The notes: generated from the letters alone by a model not told the origin. Numbered from the stretch's first letter, positions 1 through 9,787 are shown. The stretch is 64,000 nt of DNA from Anseongella ginsenosidimutans (GCF_008033235.1 NZ_CP042432.1:2852001-2916000), one strand, 5' to 3'. A program made the numbers and translations.

Positions 1-24
1 TAACAAGGATTCTGGTCATTGATC

Positions 25-1520
25 TCAGGCTATAATGGGGCGGACAACTTCCCCCGCCACATCGGTCAGGCGGAAAGGTCTTCCCTGGAATTCATAAGTT
101 AGTCGTTCATGATCGAAACCAAGCAGATGCAGCATGGTGGCATGTACATCATGCACGGAAGTTTTACCACTCAGCGCTTCAAAGCCAATCTCGTCGGTTT
201 CCCCGTAGCTGCCTCCCCGCTTAACGCCGCCGCCGGCCATCCAGATCGTATAGGCATCGGTATGATGGTCTCTTCCCAAAAAGGGCATTTCCTGGTTCCC
301 CCGGTTTTCCTGCATGGGCGTGCGGCCAAACTCTCCACCCCAGACTACGAGGGTCTCGTCAAGCAACCCTCGCTGTTTCAGGTCCATCAGGAGGGCTGTC
401 ATGGCCCGGTCTATTTGCTGGCATTTGCTGCGGAAACCTACATTTATGGCCGTGCTTTTATCCGTGCCGTGACTGTCCCATCCCCAGTCAAATAACTGAA
501 CAAAGCGCACGCCTTTTTCTACCAGTTTACGGGCAAGCAGGCAATTGTTGGCAAAGGATTCCTGGCCGGGTTCCGTGCCGTATAACTCGTGGATATATTC
601 CGGTTCGTCATTGATATTCATGACATCCGGAACGGCGACCTGCATTTTATAGGCCATTTCATATTGGCTGATACGGGTGATGATCTCCGGGTCGTGAAAA
701 GCCTCGTACTCCTGCCGGTTAACTTCGTTAATGGCATTGATCGTTTGCTTCTTCAGATCGCGGTCAATGCCTTCCGGGTCGCTGATGTACAGCACGGGAT
801 CGCCTTTGGAGCGGCATTGTACTCCCTGGTAAACCGAAGGGAGAAAGCCGCTTCCCCATACGCTTTTGCCTGCGTCGGGAGTTTTTCCGCCGGACGTAAG
901 GACTACGAAGCCGGGCAGGTTGCTGTTTTCCGAACCCAGCCCGTAGGTGACCCAAGAGCCAATGCTCGGTCTTCCCAGCCGCGGACTGCCGGTATGCATG
1001 AACAGCTGGGCGGGGCCGTGGTTGAACTGATCGGTATGTACGGCTTTAAGAAAGCTGACCTCGTCTACCACCTGTGAAAAATGAGGCAGGTGATCCGATA
1101 CCCAGGCGCGGCTTTCGCCGTATTGCCTGAATTCGGCCTGAGGCCCCAGCATCTGAGGTACACCGCGGATAAAAGCGAACTTTTTCCCTTCCAGCAGGGA
1201 GGGGGGCAGGGTTTATTATGGAGTTTATGCAGTTCGGGTTTATAGTCGAATAATTCCAGCTGGGAAGGGGCGCCGGCCATGTGCAGGTAGATCACACTCT
1301 TTGCGCGGGGAGCAAAGTGCGGTATCTTGGGCGCCATGGGATTCGCCGGGTCTATGAGTGATGGAGCCGCTCCCGTACCTGCGATACTACTGCCGCATCC
1401 TGCCAGCAGCGAACCGAGGGCAATGCTGCCCATGCCGGCTACGCAGTCAAGCAGGAAATGCCGCCGGGTGATATAACTAAGCGCTTTCTGGTTGGCTTCT
1501 TTAAGTAATTTCTCGTTCAT
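25..1520 (-). pseudogene. DUF1501 domain protein, frameshifted
   Basis: Two minus-strand frames together make one DUF1501 protein of about 498 residues. The first part (from 1520) has a twin-arginine motif (R19-R20) followed by a hydrophobic stretch and a lipobox Cys at about residue 42, so it looks like a Tat-exported lipoprotein. The second part (to 25) holds the sulfatase-like core with DWGWDSHG and GGEFGRTP. The frame breaks at a G6 run (1201-1206): one more base there restores the expected reading PSLLEGK. DUF1501 proteins are typically encoded beside PSD1/DUF1549 proteins, as here: the upstream gene ends 7 bp before this start. The biochemical role is not established. The break is either a sequencing or assembly error at a homopolymer or a true recent mutation. 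Family call sure, integrity unsure. Confidence 0.8.
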
Positions 1521-1527
1521 GACGATC

Positions 1528-4299
1528 TCATGATTTTGTTAAAAATTCGTCCAGGTTCATTATGGCATTCGCCACAATGGTGAGTGCTGCCCGCTGGGGA
1601 GTGGCCCCCGTGAGGTCCGCTTCGGCGGGAAGCATTAATAATTTCCGGGCTTCTTCCGGTTCTTCCTTGTATTTTTGATAGGCCTGCCGGTACAGCTTTT
1701 CCAGTACTTCCAGCTTTTCTTCGGGAATCGGCTTCAGCATGGCTCGCTGGTATCCTTCCCGGATGGCCGCTTTTATATCTTTATCGCCTGCCTGCTCCAT
1801 TTTCAACGCCAGGCTTCGTGAGGCTTCCTGGTAAACCGGGTCATTCAGGGTCACCAGCGCCTGCAGGGGCGTATTGGTAGTGATCCGCTGTACCAGGCAA
1901 ACTTCCCGGCTGGTGGCATCAAAGCTGATAAAGGAAGGGTAGGGGCTGGTGCGTTTATGGAAGGTGTAGACCGCCCGCCGGTACTGGTCTTCTCCTTCGC
2001 TGAGTTTCCAGTATTCCCCGCTGTAAACGGTTTGCCATACGCCTTCCGGCTGCCAGGGCATGACGCTGGGGCCGAACATTTTATCGCTTAGCAGGCCGCT
2101 CACCGCTAATGCCTGGTCACGCACCTGTTCGGCGCTCAGGCGGAAGCGGGGCCCCCTGGCATACCATTTATTATCAGGGTCTTTCCGGATCAGTTCCGGG
2201 CTGGCTTTGGAAGATTGCCGGTACGTGGCTGACATCACCATTTCCTTCAGCAGTTTCTTCATACTCCAGTCCATTTCGTTCACAAAGCGCAGGGCGAGCC
2301 AGTCCAGCAAGGCCGGATGCGTGGGCAAGCTTCCCTGGGAGCCCATGTCTTCGAGCGTTTCCACGAGCCCGCGGCCGAAAAGCTGTTCCCAAAAACGATT
2401 GACCATCGTTCTGGCTGTGAGCGGGTTTTCCGGGCTTACCAGCCATTGCGCCAGGCCCAGCCGGTTCCGCGGCGCTCCTTCAGGAAAATCGTTCAGTTCG
2501 TCCGGCACGTCCGGCTGCACGACTTCTCCCTTCACCATCCAGTTTCCCCGTTCAAATACCTGGGTAGTCCTGCTCATGTGCGGCGGGTTCTCCACCATGA
2601 CCGGAACGGTAGACGGGTTCGCGTTAACTAGCTGGAAAAAGCTTTCCTTTATTTCCCCGTAGCCTGCTTCTCCTTCGCCGGGAAGGGGATCCCGGAAAGC
2701 CATCCACTCTACATAACATACTGATTGACGGGAGTCTATCGTCGGATTAATGAATACAAGGTACAAGTCATGCCTTCCTTCAACAGGTGTTACGGGAGCG
2801 GAAATAATTTGTCGTCCCTGGGTGGCGGGCAGGTCGATACTGGCGATGGAAGGGCCGGAAACGCTGTCCAGCCGGATCTCCATTTTCCCGCCGGAGGATC
2901 CTGTCCAGTAGTTAATATAGAAGCGTGAAGCTCCCCGGGTATCTACAGAAGGCATCCGGCAGCTGCCCTGGTGGCGGATACTCAGCCATTTGGTATCCGC
3001 CAGGGTTCCGTTTACAAATTCGTCGCACGTATGCGCATTTATTTTTGGTTCAAGTACCTTCAGGAACTGACCGACCGCATCCTGATCGGTCTTATCTCCA
3101 TAGCGTGCCACCCAGCTTTTTATTTCTTCTACTTCTTTCTGCTCCTCTTCACTGTAGAAGCGAAGCTTGGGAAAATCGCCCTCTGTGTCTTCATCGCGCG
3201 TATTGTTGAAAAAGGCCATGAACTCATAATATTCTTCGAAATGAAAAGGATCATAGGTATGGCTGTGGCATTGAACGCAGGCGAAGGTTGTGCTTTGCCA
3301 AACCTCCCAGGTGGTATTGACCCTGTCAATGACGGAGGCGATCCGGTATTCCTCGCTGTCGGTCCCCCCTTCATCATTATTCATCGTATTCCTGTGGAAA
3401 GCAGTGGCAACCAGTTGCTCCCTGGTGGGAGTTGGAAGCAGGTCACCCGCCAGCTGTTCAATGGTGAATTCGTCAAAAGGCTTGTCTTCATTGAAGGCCT
3501 GGATTACCCAGTCACGAAACCGCCAGATTTCACGGGACCTGTCCTTTTCATAACCCTTGGTATCGGAATATCGCGCCATATCCAGCCACCAGGCAGTCCA
3601 GCGTTCCCCAAAATGAGGAGAAGCCAGTAGCGTGTCGACTATTTTTTCGTAAGCGTCTGCAGAATTATCGGCAAGGAAAGCCTCAACAAGATCCTCATCC
3701 GGAGGTAGCCCGGTAAGGTCAAGGGAAAGGCGGCGCAGCAACGTGGCTTTTTCGGCCTCAGGTGAGGGTTCCAGGTCCTTTTCCTCCAGTTTTTTAAGAA
3801 TGAAGCGGTCAATAGGCGTTGATGCATTATCTTCCGTGCTACTGCTGAAGAAAGAAGCCAGCAGGCTGTTGTTTTCGGGTAGGCTCACCTTTTCAGGCAG
3901 TGTGTAAGCCCAATGTTTACCCCATTTGGCGCCCTGATCAATCCAGCGGGTAAGAATATCGATCTCTTCCTTACTCAGAGGCGGGTTCTTATATGGCATG
4001 CGTTCTTCAGGGTCTTCCGCTGTAAGACGGCGGATAAATTCGCTATGCTTTGCATCTCCCGGAATAATCGCCGGCTTTCCGGACTCCGTTGTATCCATTG
4101 CCTGCTCCCTGAAAAGCACGCTGAAACCTCCGTTCTGCTTTACCCCTCCATGACAGCTGATGCAATGTTTGTTCAGGATGGGCTTCACCTGTGTGCTGAA
4201 ATCTACTTGTTCTTCCGGCCGGAATACAATTGCCAGGATGATCAGCAAAATAGCCAACGTGCCGCCTGCCAGTAATTTATTTTTTAAAGAGTGCCTCAT
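1528..4299 (-). CDS. PSD1/DUF1549/DUF1553 cytochrome c-like protein
   Basis: Protein of about 923 residues with one N-terminal membrane segment (residues about 8-26), then a planctomycete-type cytochrome C domain with a CxxCH heme motif (CISCH, residues about 46-50), then DUF1549, which contains a second CxxCH (CVQCH, around residue 340), and a C-terminal DUF1553. ATG at 4299 is preferred to the TTG at 4308 three codons upstream. It is the first gene of a two-gene minus-strand unit with the DUF1501 gene. This pairing is common in Planctomycetes and Bacteroidota and is often linked to carbohydrate or sulfated-glycan use, but the substrate cannot be told here. Likely periplasmic and membrane-anchored. 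Confidence 0.88.
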   Translation of the reverse strand: MRHSLKNKLLAGGTLAILLIILAIVFRPEEQVDFSTQVKPILNKHCISCHGGVKQNGGFSVLFREQAMDTTESGKPAIIPGDAKHSEFIRRLTAEDPEERMPYKNPPLSKEEIDILTRWIDQGAKWGKHWAYTLPEKVSLPENNSLLASFFSSSTEDNASTPIDRFILKKLEEKDLEPSPEAEKATLLRRLSLDLTGLPPDEDLVEAFLADNSADAYEKIVDTLLASPHFGERWTAWWLDMARYSDTKGYEKDRSREIWRFRDWVIQAFNEDKPFDEFTIEQLAGDLLPTPTREQLVATAFHRNTMNNDEGGTDSEEYRIASVIDRVNTTWEVWQSTTFACVQCHSHTYDPFHFEEYYEFMAFFNNTRDEDTEGDFPKLRFYSEEEQKEVEEIKSWVARYGDKTDQDAVGQFLKVLEPKINAHTCDEFVNGTLADTKWLSIRHQGSCRMPSVDTRGASRFYINYWTGSSGGKMEIRLDSVSGPSIASIDLPATQGRQIISAPVTPVEGRHDLYLVFINPTIDSRQSVCYVEWMAFRDPLPGEGEAGYGEIKESFFQLVNANPSTVPVMVENPPHMSRTTQVFERGNWMVKGEVVQPDVPDELNDFPEGAPRNRLGLAQWLVSPENPLTARTMVNRFWEQLFGRGLVETLEDMGSQGSLPTHPALLDWLALRFVNEMDWSMKKLLKEMVMSATYRQSSKASPELIRKDPDNKWYARGPRFRLSAEQVRDQALAVSGLLSDKMFGPSVMPWQPEGVWQTVYSGEYWKLSEGEDQYRRAVYTFHKRTSPYPSFISFDATSREVCLVQRITTNTPLQALVTLNDPVYQEASRSLALKMEQAGDKDIKAAIREGYQRAMLKPIPEEKLEVLEKLYRQAYQKYKEEPEEARKLLMLPAEADLTGATPQRAALTIVANAIMNLDEFLTKS

Positions 4300-4308
4300 C
4301 AAGCTCAA

Positions 4309-4642
4309 GAATATCGGACCTTGCTAAATTTACGTATTAATCTCAAAAGTAAACAGGGCGCTTGTTGAAAGCAATGGAGAATCCTGAGAGAATCATGGAT
4401 TATTTTCCTGTTTTTCGGCTTCGGGGGTGCCGCTGCGCGGGGGTTTGGGGAGTTCGTACTCGTTCAGGCTGGATTCCGGTTTTGAAGGCGGTGGGTGGGC
4501 AGTATGCAAGGCTTCGATTGCCCGCAGCGAGCGATGTCAATTCGTGCGGCTCCGCTGCACAAATTGCCTGAACGAGTCCGGGCAATCAAACCGCACGCAG
4601 CGCGCACGCAGGACTTCTTGCCATTGCCCCCCGGAGCCGCCA
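4309..4642. repeat. Intergenic region with nested inverted repeats
   Basis: This 334-bp gap holds no convincing gene. It contains a perfect 12-bp inverted repeat (ACTCGTTCAGGC at 4458-4469 with its complement at 4566-4577), a second 8-bp pair (GATTGCCC at 4516-4523 and GGGCAATC at 4580-4587) that interleaves with the first, and a local palindrome around GTGCGGCTCCGCTGCAC (about 4544-4560). The short ORFs across it are not protein-like. It could be a decayed dispersed palindromic element or a terminator cluster between two minus-strand genes. Confidence 0.5.
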
Positions 4643-4978
4643 CTATAGCTCTTCCTTCAATTCCACTAAGAAACTGCGGAGTTTTTGAAGGGAGTCGAGA
4701 ACTTTCTGGCGTTCAGATTCAGTGCCTTTGTTGCTTTTCAGGTATTCCTTGGCGCCCTGGAGCGTGTATCCTTTTTCTTTTACGAGGTGGTAGATGATCT
4801 TCAGGTTTTCGAGGTCTTCCTGGGTGAACAGGCGGTTGCCTTTTTTGTTCTTCCGGGGCTGCAGGATCTCAAATTCCTTTTCCCAGAAGCGGATCAGAGA
4901 GGCGTTGACGTCAAACATCCGGGCAACTTCCCCGATACTGTAATAAAGTTTGTTTATTTCGCGCTCTTTGTAAGGCAT
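4643..4978 (-). CDS. MerR family transcriptional regulator
   Basis: About 111 residues. The N-terminal winged helix-turn-helix is clear (YYSIGEVARMFDVNASLIRFW, then RLFTQEDLENLKIIYHL), followed by a short coiled-coil C-terminus (VLDSLQKLRSFLVELKEEL). No metal- or drug-binding Cys pattern is present, so this is a small MerR with unknown effector. ATG 4978 is chosen because MPYKEREINK is the usual start; a TTG at 5023 would overlap the upstream peptidase. It lies 37 bp downstream of the M23 peptidase on the same strand, an arrangement that suggests cotranscription. Confidence 0.85.
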   Translation of the reverse strand: MPYKEREINKLYYSIGEVARMFDVNASLIRFWEKEFEILQPRKNKKGNRLFTQEDLENLKIIYHLVKEKGYTLQGAKEYLKSNKGTESERQKVLDSLQKLRSFLVELKEEL

Positions 4979-5015
4979 ACTTCTTGTTTTTTCCGATTTC
5001 TCCGGCCAGGCTCCT

Positions 5016-5984
5016 CTAGTCAAAGGACTGATTGGCCTGCGAGGAGATTTTCAGCATGTGCTGATACTCCGCCGGCGTGAGATCATTGAAGTAAAAATGA
5101 ACCGGGTTTACCGGCTTTCCGTTCTTATGTACTTCGTAATGAACATGGGGGGCCGTGGAAGTTCCGGAGTTGCCGACCAGCCCGATGACTTCTCCGCGTT
5201 TTACCTTCTCGCCAGGCTTTACGAGGATTTTACTCATATGCCCGTATAAGGATTCATAGCCGTATCCGTGCTGAATCACCACATGGTTCCCAAAGCCCCT
5301 GTCGGTTTCGGCCTTTTTTATTGTGCCGTCGCCGGTGGCATAAATCTCTGTGCCGCGCGGGGCGGTGAAATCCATCCCGTAATGCATCTTTGCCGTTTTA
5401 TAAATAGGATGGATGCGCATACCGTAACCGGAAGCCATATGTTTCAGCTTTTTGTTGGAAATAGGCTGGATGGCAGGCACGGAAGCAAGCATTTTGTGTT
5501 TGTTCTTTACCGAGTTGATCAGGAAGTCGTAAGACTTTGACTGGACGTACAACTGCCTGGAAAGTTGTTCGAGTTTTTCCGTCGTACTGACCATGAGCTT
5601 TCCGTAATCGAAATTTTCAAGGTGTTTGTAACGGTTGGTACCGCCAAAACCGGCCTGCCTCACTTCCAGCGGAATGGGCTCCGCTTCGAAAACCACGCGA
5701 TAAATATTGTTATCGCGATCCTGGAGGTCGTTCAGTACCACTTCCATTTGCTGCATACGGTTCTGCAATATATCATACTGGAGTTCCAGCTGGCTGATTT
5801 CCCGTTTCAGGCGTTTTTCTTTGGGCGAATCCAGGTAGGAATAAGCGATCGAAATGATGATGGCAGAAAAAACCGCAACTGCAGCAAAAAAACCGAAGAT
5901 GCGGTAAGCCTTCCTGGATATACTAACTTCTACCTTTTCGTATTTTAACGTATGGGTATTGTAATAGTACTTTACCTTATTCAT
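5016..5984 (-). CDS. M23 family metallopeptidase (LytM domain)
   Basis: 322 residues: a short cytoplasmic tail, one membrane segment (about 30-49), a coiled-coil stretch (about 55-90), and a C-terminal LytM/peptidase M23 domain. Zinc-site motifs are visible: HYGMDFTAP (first His and Asp), GHM, and HVHYEV (HxH). It is probably a peptidoglycan DD-endopeptidase, or a regulator of one, acting in the periplasm from the inner membrane. The coiled coil resembles that of cell-division and cell-shape LytM proteins. It is divergent from alaS and has its own promoter-like boxes upstream. Confidence 0.9.
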   Translation of the reverse strand: MNKVKYYYNTHTLKYEKVEVSISRKAYRIFGFFAAVAVFSAIIISIAYSYLDSPKEKRLKREISQLELQYDILQNRMQQMEVVLNDLQDRDNNIYRVVFEAEPIPLEVRQAGFGGTNRYKHLENFDYGKLMVSTTEKLEQLSRQLYVQSKSYDFLINSVKNKHKMLASVPAIQPISNKKLKHMASGYGMRIHPIYKTAKMHYGMDFTAPRGTEIYATGDGTIKKAETDRGFGNHVVIQHGYGYESLYGHMSKILVKPGEKVKRGEVIGLVGNSGTSTAPHVHYEVHKNGKPVNPVHFYFNDLTPAEYQHMLKISSQANQSFD

Positions 5985-6009
5985 TGAAGGTCCGGTTCGT
6001 TTAAGGTCC

Positions 6010-6039
6010 TAAAGATAGACAAACTTTTTGAGATGCAAA
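6010..6039 (-). promoter_or_regulatory. Putative promoter of the M23 peptidase gene
   Basis: On the minus strand TTTG (6036-6039) is followed after 18 bp by TATCTTTA (6010-6017), 7 of 8 matches to the Bacteroidota -7 consensus TAnnTTTG. It lies 26 bp before the M23 start codon. Confidence 0.5.
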
Positions 6040-6084
6040 GCCTTGAGCCGGTTGGATTTCAATGCTAAATCCAAAATAAAAGGC

Positions 6085-6092
6085 TAATTTTG
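6085..6092 (+). promoter_or_regulatory. -7 box for alaS
   Basis: TAATTTTG is a perfect match to TAnnTTTG, 21 bp before the alaS ATG. No clear -33 TTTG at normal spacing. Confidence 0.45.
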
Positions 6093-6113
6093 CCGGCAAA
6101 TTTTCTGTAAAAA

Positions 6114-8777
6114 ATGACTTCTAACGAGATAAGGAGCGCTTTCCTGGATTTTTTTGCGGCCAAAGGGCATGAGATCGTCCCATCCGCCCCCCTGGTGATC
6201 AAAAATGATCCTACCCTAATGTTCACCAATGCGGGAATGAACCAGTTCAAGGATATTTTCCTGGGCGTAAGATCGCCCGAGTGGCCTCGTGTAGCGGACA
6301 CGCAAAAATGCCTGCGGGTTTCGGGCAAGCATAATGACCTGGAAGAAGTAGGTTATGATACCTATCATCATACCATGTTTGAAATGCTCGGGAACTGGAG
6401 TTTCGGAGATTATTTTAAGAAGGAGGCCGTTTCCTGGAGCTGGGAGCTGCTTACCAGGGTGTACGGCCTGCCGGAAGACCGGCTGTATGTCACCATCTTT
6501 GAAGGAGATGCAGGGGAATCCCTTGTAAAGGACGAAGAGGCGCTTGAGTGCTGGAAACAGCATATTGCCCCGGGCCGCATACTCGAAGGAAGTAAAAAAG
6601 ATAATTTCTGGGAAATGGGTGATACCGGCCCCTGCGGCCCCTGTTCGGAAATTCATATTGATCTTCGTCCTGATGCGGAAAGAGCGTTGCTGGAGGGGAA
6701 GGAACTGGTGAACAGGGATCATCCCCTGGTGGTGGAGATATGGAATAATGTTTTTATCCAGTACAACCGGAAAGCGGACGGAAACCTTGAAGCGCTTCCA
6801 ACAAAGCATGTAGATACGGGCATGGGCTTTGAGCGGCTTTGCATGGCGCTGCAGGGCAAGACTTCCAGCTATGATACGGATGTTTTTCAGCCACTGATCC
6901 GTTACATTGCCGACCGAAGCGGGAAAGAATATGGGAAAGACAAGATGGAGAGCGTGGCCATGCGGGTAATGGCCGATCATATCCGCGCTATTGCCTTTGC
7001 CATTACGGACGGGCAGCTGCCGGCTAATACCGGGGCCGGTTACGTGATACGGCGGATCTTGCGCCGCGCACTGCGTTACGGGTTTACTTTCCTGGGCTTT
7101 AAAGAACCTTTCCTTTACCAGCTGACAGACGTGCTGGCCGGACAGTTCAACGGCGTGTTCAGTGAGTTAACGGAGCAGAAGGAATTCGTGAAGAAAGTAA
7201 TCCAGGAAGAAGAGGCGGCATTCCTGCGAACGCTCGCCGGCGGAATACAACGCTTTGAAAAGTACGCGGAAGAGCTGCAGGCTACGTCCGCTGAAGCCGG
7301 GCAAACCGCGGGCGAACAAGCTGCCGGAGGAAAGGTAGAAGGCGCATTCGCCTTCGAATTGTACGATACGTATGGTTTTCCTGTGGATCTTACCCAATTG
7401 CTGGCCAGGGAGAAGGGCCTTGAAGTGGATATGGAAGCTTACCGGGAGGCGCTTGAAAAGCAAAAGGCGCGGTCCAGAACAGCTACTGCCGTGGATACCG
7501 GGGACTGGGTAGAATTATTGCCCGGCATAGAAACAGCATTTGTAGGATATGATAAACTGGAATGCGAAGCCCGCATTGTTAAATACCGGAAAATAACCAC
7601 CAAAGGAAAAGAGCAATACCAGCTCGTACTTGACCAGACACCTTTCTATGGCGAAAGCGGCGGTCAGGTAGGCGATACGGGTGTGCTTTCAAATGAAAGC
7701 GGATCGGTCCCGATCATCGATACTAAAAAAGAAAATAACCTGATCGTTCATTTTTCCGAAACGCTTCCGGCTCAGCCTGAAGCTGGTTTCCGGGCAATTG
7801 TCGATCAGGCTAAGCGTCGGGATACGGCAGCGAATCATACGGCCACGCACCTCCTGCACGCCGTCCTGAAAGAGGTACTGGGCGCTCACGTACAACAGAA
7901 GGGCTCCCTCGTAAATCCGGAATACCTGCGTTTTGATTTTTCTCATTTCTCCCGCCTTACCGAGGAGGAACTGGCAGCGGTGGAGCGCCTGGTCAATGAA
8001 AGGATCCGCGAAAACATTCCCCTGGAAGAACGCCGCTTTGTTCCTTACCAGGATGCGCTGGAAGAAGGCGTTACCGCATTGTTCGGCGAGAAATACGGGG
8101 ACCTGGTCCGGGTGATCACCTTTGACCCGGATTTTTCCCGGGAACTTTGCGGAGGCACGCATGTGGCGGCGACCGGGCAGATTGGATTTCTAAAGATCAC
8201 CTCCGAAAGCGCGGTGGCAGCGGGAGTTCGCCGCATTGAAGCCATCACGGCGGAGAAGGCCGAAACCTACGTGAATACGCAGCTGGCTGTTTTAAAACAG
8301 GGCCGCGACTTATTGAAGAACCCCTCCGACCTGTTGAAAAGCCTGCAGGCCTTACTGCAGGAAAACCAGCAGCTGAAAAAGGAAAAGGAGCAGGCGGTGC
8401 TGCAGCAGGCGGCCGGGATAAAAGACGAGCTGCTTGCGGGTATGGAAGAACTTAACGGAGCCCGGCTGATTGCCCGCCAGGTACAAATACCCTCTGCCGA
8501 GGCAATCAAAAGCCTGGCTTTCGAGCTTCGCAGCGCCGTAGATAACTTATTCCTGGTACTGGGCGCCGAACTGGACGGGAAAGCGCATCTGACGGTAATG
8601 ATCTCCGACGCACTTGTGAAAGAAAAGGGCCTGAATGCCGGGGCCATTGTGCGGGAACTTGGCAAAGAGATCCGCGGCGGCGGCGGCGGGCAGGCTTTTT
8701 ACGCCACCGCCGGCGGCAAGGACCCGGGCGGCCTGCAGAAGGCCCTGGACAAGGCCAGGCAGTTCATTTTACCTTAG
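6114..8777 (+). CDS. alaS: Alanine--tRNA ligase
   Basis: 887 residues, full length. It charges tRNA(Ala) in the cytoplasm. The N-terminal class II catalytic core begins with the typical IRSAFLDFFAAKGHE; the editing domain has the zinc motifs HTATH (about residues 574-578) and CGGTH (about 678-682); the C-terminal DHHA1 region ends with a Gly run (GGGGGQAF). A short Ala/Gly/Glu-rich stretch at about residues 385-405 (around AEAGQTAGEQAAGG) looks like a lineage-specific insert just before the conserved AFELYDTYGFP. It begins a series of plus-strand genes but has its own -7 box. Confidence 0.98.
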   Translation: MTSNEIRSAFLDFFAAKGHEIVPSAPLVIKNDPTLMFTNAGMNQFKDIFLGVRSPEWPRVADTQKCLRVSGKHNDLEEVGYDTYHHTMFEMLGNWSFGDYFKKEAVSWSWELLTRVYGLPEDRLYVTIFEGDAGESLVKDEEALECWKQHIAPGRILEGSKKDNFWEMGDTGPCGPCSEIHIDLRPDAERALLEGKELVNRDHPLVVEIWNNVFIQYNRKADGNLEALPTKHVDTGMGFERLCMALQGKTSSYDTDVFQPLIRYIADRSGKEYGKDKMESVAMRVMADHIRAIAFAITDGQLPANTGAGYVIRRILRRALRYGFTFLGFKEPFLYQLTDVLAGQFNGVFSELTEQKEFVKKVIQEEEAAFLRTLAGGIQRFEKYAEELQATSAEAGQTAGEQAAGGKVEGAFAFELYDTYGFPVDLTQLLAREKGLEVDMEAYREALEKQKARSRTATAVDTGDWVELLPGIETAFVGYDKLECEARIVKYRKITTKGKEQYQLVLDQTPFYGESGGQVGDTGVLSNESGSVPIIDTKKENNLIVHFSETLPAQPEAGFRAIVDQAKRRDTAANHTATHLLHAVLKEVLGAHVQQKGSLVNPEYLRFDFSHFSRLTEEELAAVERLVNERIRENIPLEERRFVPYQDALEEGVTALFGEKYGDLVRVITFDPDFSRELCGGTHVAATGQIGFLKITSESAVAAGVRRIEAITAEKAETYVNTQLAVLKQGRDLLKNPSDLLKSLQALLQENQQLKKEKEQAVLQQAAGIKDELLAGMEELNGARLIARQVQIPSAEAIKSLAFELRSAVDNLFLVLGAELDGKAHLTVMISDALVKEKGLNAGAIVRELGKEIRGGGGGQAFYATAGGKDPGGLQKALDKARQFILP

Positions 8778-8821
8778 AAAGCCAATCCGTTTGGGTGGGT
8801 GTCAATTATGAACTTCAGGTG

Positions 8822-8842
8822 AGCGGCGAGCCGCTTTGTTTT
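8822..8842 (+). terminator. Possible terminator after alaS
   Basis: Short GC hairpin AGCGG-cgag-CCGCT (8822-8835) followed by TTGTTTT. The stem is only 5-6 bp, so moderate support. Confidence 0.45.
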
Positions 8843-8869
8843 CTGATTCAGAAATTACCGGTTTTTATG

Positions 8870-8877
8870 TAAGTTTG
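8870..8877 (+). promoter_or_regulatory. -7 box upstream of the isomerase-like gene
   Basis: TAAGTTTG matches TAnnTTTG perfectly, 19 bp before the ATG at 8897. No good -33 element seen. Confidence 0.4.
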
Positions 8878-8896
8878 GCCGGCAACACTTTATAAA

Positions 8897-9784
8897 ATGA
8901 CTATTTCAAGACGACAGGCGCTGGGAAAAATGGCTGCGGGAACCGCTGCATTAATGATTTCCGACACGCTTTCCGGCCGTTTGTCGGCTGCTGATAAAAA
9001 ACTGGACCCCAAAATGAAAGGACGTATTAATCATTCTGTATGTAAATGGTGTTTTCCTGATACCAGCCTGGAAGACCTGTGTAAGGCCGGCAAGGAGTTA
9101 GGGCTGCAGTCTATTGAACTTTTGACGGTAATTGATTTTCCTTTACTGCAGAAATACGGGCTCGAATGCGGGATGGTTAGCGGCGTTCCGGGAGGAATTC
9201 CCCAGGGCCTTAACCGGATGGAGAACCATGATAAGATCGTTGAATTTTTTGAGGAGCATATTCCCCTGGTGGCCGCATCCGGCTTTCGCATAAAGAACAT
9301 CATTTGTTTTTCAGGGAACAGGGACGGCATGGACGAAGAAGAAGGGTTGGAAAATTGTAAAAAGGGGCTGCAGCGCATTATGCCGCTGGCCGAAAAACAT
9401 AAGGTGACCGTTTGCATGGAACTGCTCAATAGTAAGGTGGACCACCCCGACTACATGTGCGACCATACTGCCTGGGGGGCGGAGCTGGCAAAGAGCGTGG
9501 GATCGGAGAGTTTTAAATTGCTATACGATATTTACCATATGCAGATCATGGAGGGGGATATGATCCGGACCATACGGGATAATCACCAGTACATCGGGCA
9601 TTACCATACGGCTGGTGTGCCGGGCCGGAACGAAATTGACGAATCGCAGGAAATTTATTACCCGGCCGTGATGCGCGCCATCGCGGAAACGGGATTCAAT
9701 GGATATGTGGCCCAGGAATTCATTCCGAAAGGAGAGGATAAACTGGGCGCCCTGGCGGCAGGGATCAAATTATGTGATGTATAG
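8897..9784 (+). CDS. Hydroxypyruvate isomerase-like TIM-barrel protein, Tat-exported
   Basis: 295 residues. A twin-arginine signal (SRRQALG then a hydrophobic stretch to about residue 30) is followed by an AP-endonuclease-2/sugar isomerase TIM barrel. The motifs CMELLNSKVDHPDYMCD, YDIYHMQIMEGD and HYHTAGVPGRNEIDESQEI are those of the hydroxypyruvate isomerase (Hyi) family, with metal-ligand Glu, Asp and His residues. The signal makes it a periplasmic version, so hydroxypyruvate may not be its real substrate. It sits 3 bp before gatB but is probably unrelated in function. Confidence 0.82.
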   Translation: MTISRRQALGKMAAGTAALMISDTLSGRLSAADKKLDPKMKGRINHSVCKWCFPDTSLEDLCKAGKELGLQSIELLTVIDFPLLQKYGLECGMVSGVPGGIPQGLNRMENHDKIVEFFEEHIPLVAASGFRIKNIICFSGNRDGMDEEEGLENCKKGLQRIMPLAEKHKVTVCMELLNSKVDHPDYMCDHTAWGAELAKSVGSESFKLLYDIYHMQIMEGDMIRTIRDNHQYIGHYHTAGVPGRNEIDESQEIYYPAVMRAIAETGFNGYVAQEFIPKGEDKLGALAAGIKLCDV

Positions 9785-9787
9785 TTT

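Noticed and set aside
2060-3630. Plus-strand ORFs of up to 219 residues opposite the PSD1 gene
   Set aside because: Antisense shadows of a well-conserved gene; no recognisable protein features.
4362-4797. Plus-strand ORFs before and across the MerR gene
   Set aside because: Compositionally unlike proteins, opposite to a clear MerR gene or inside inverted repeats.
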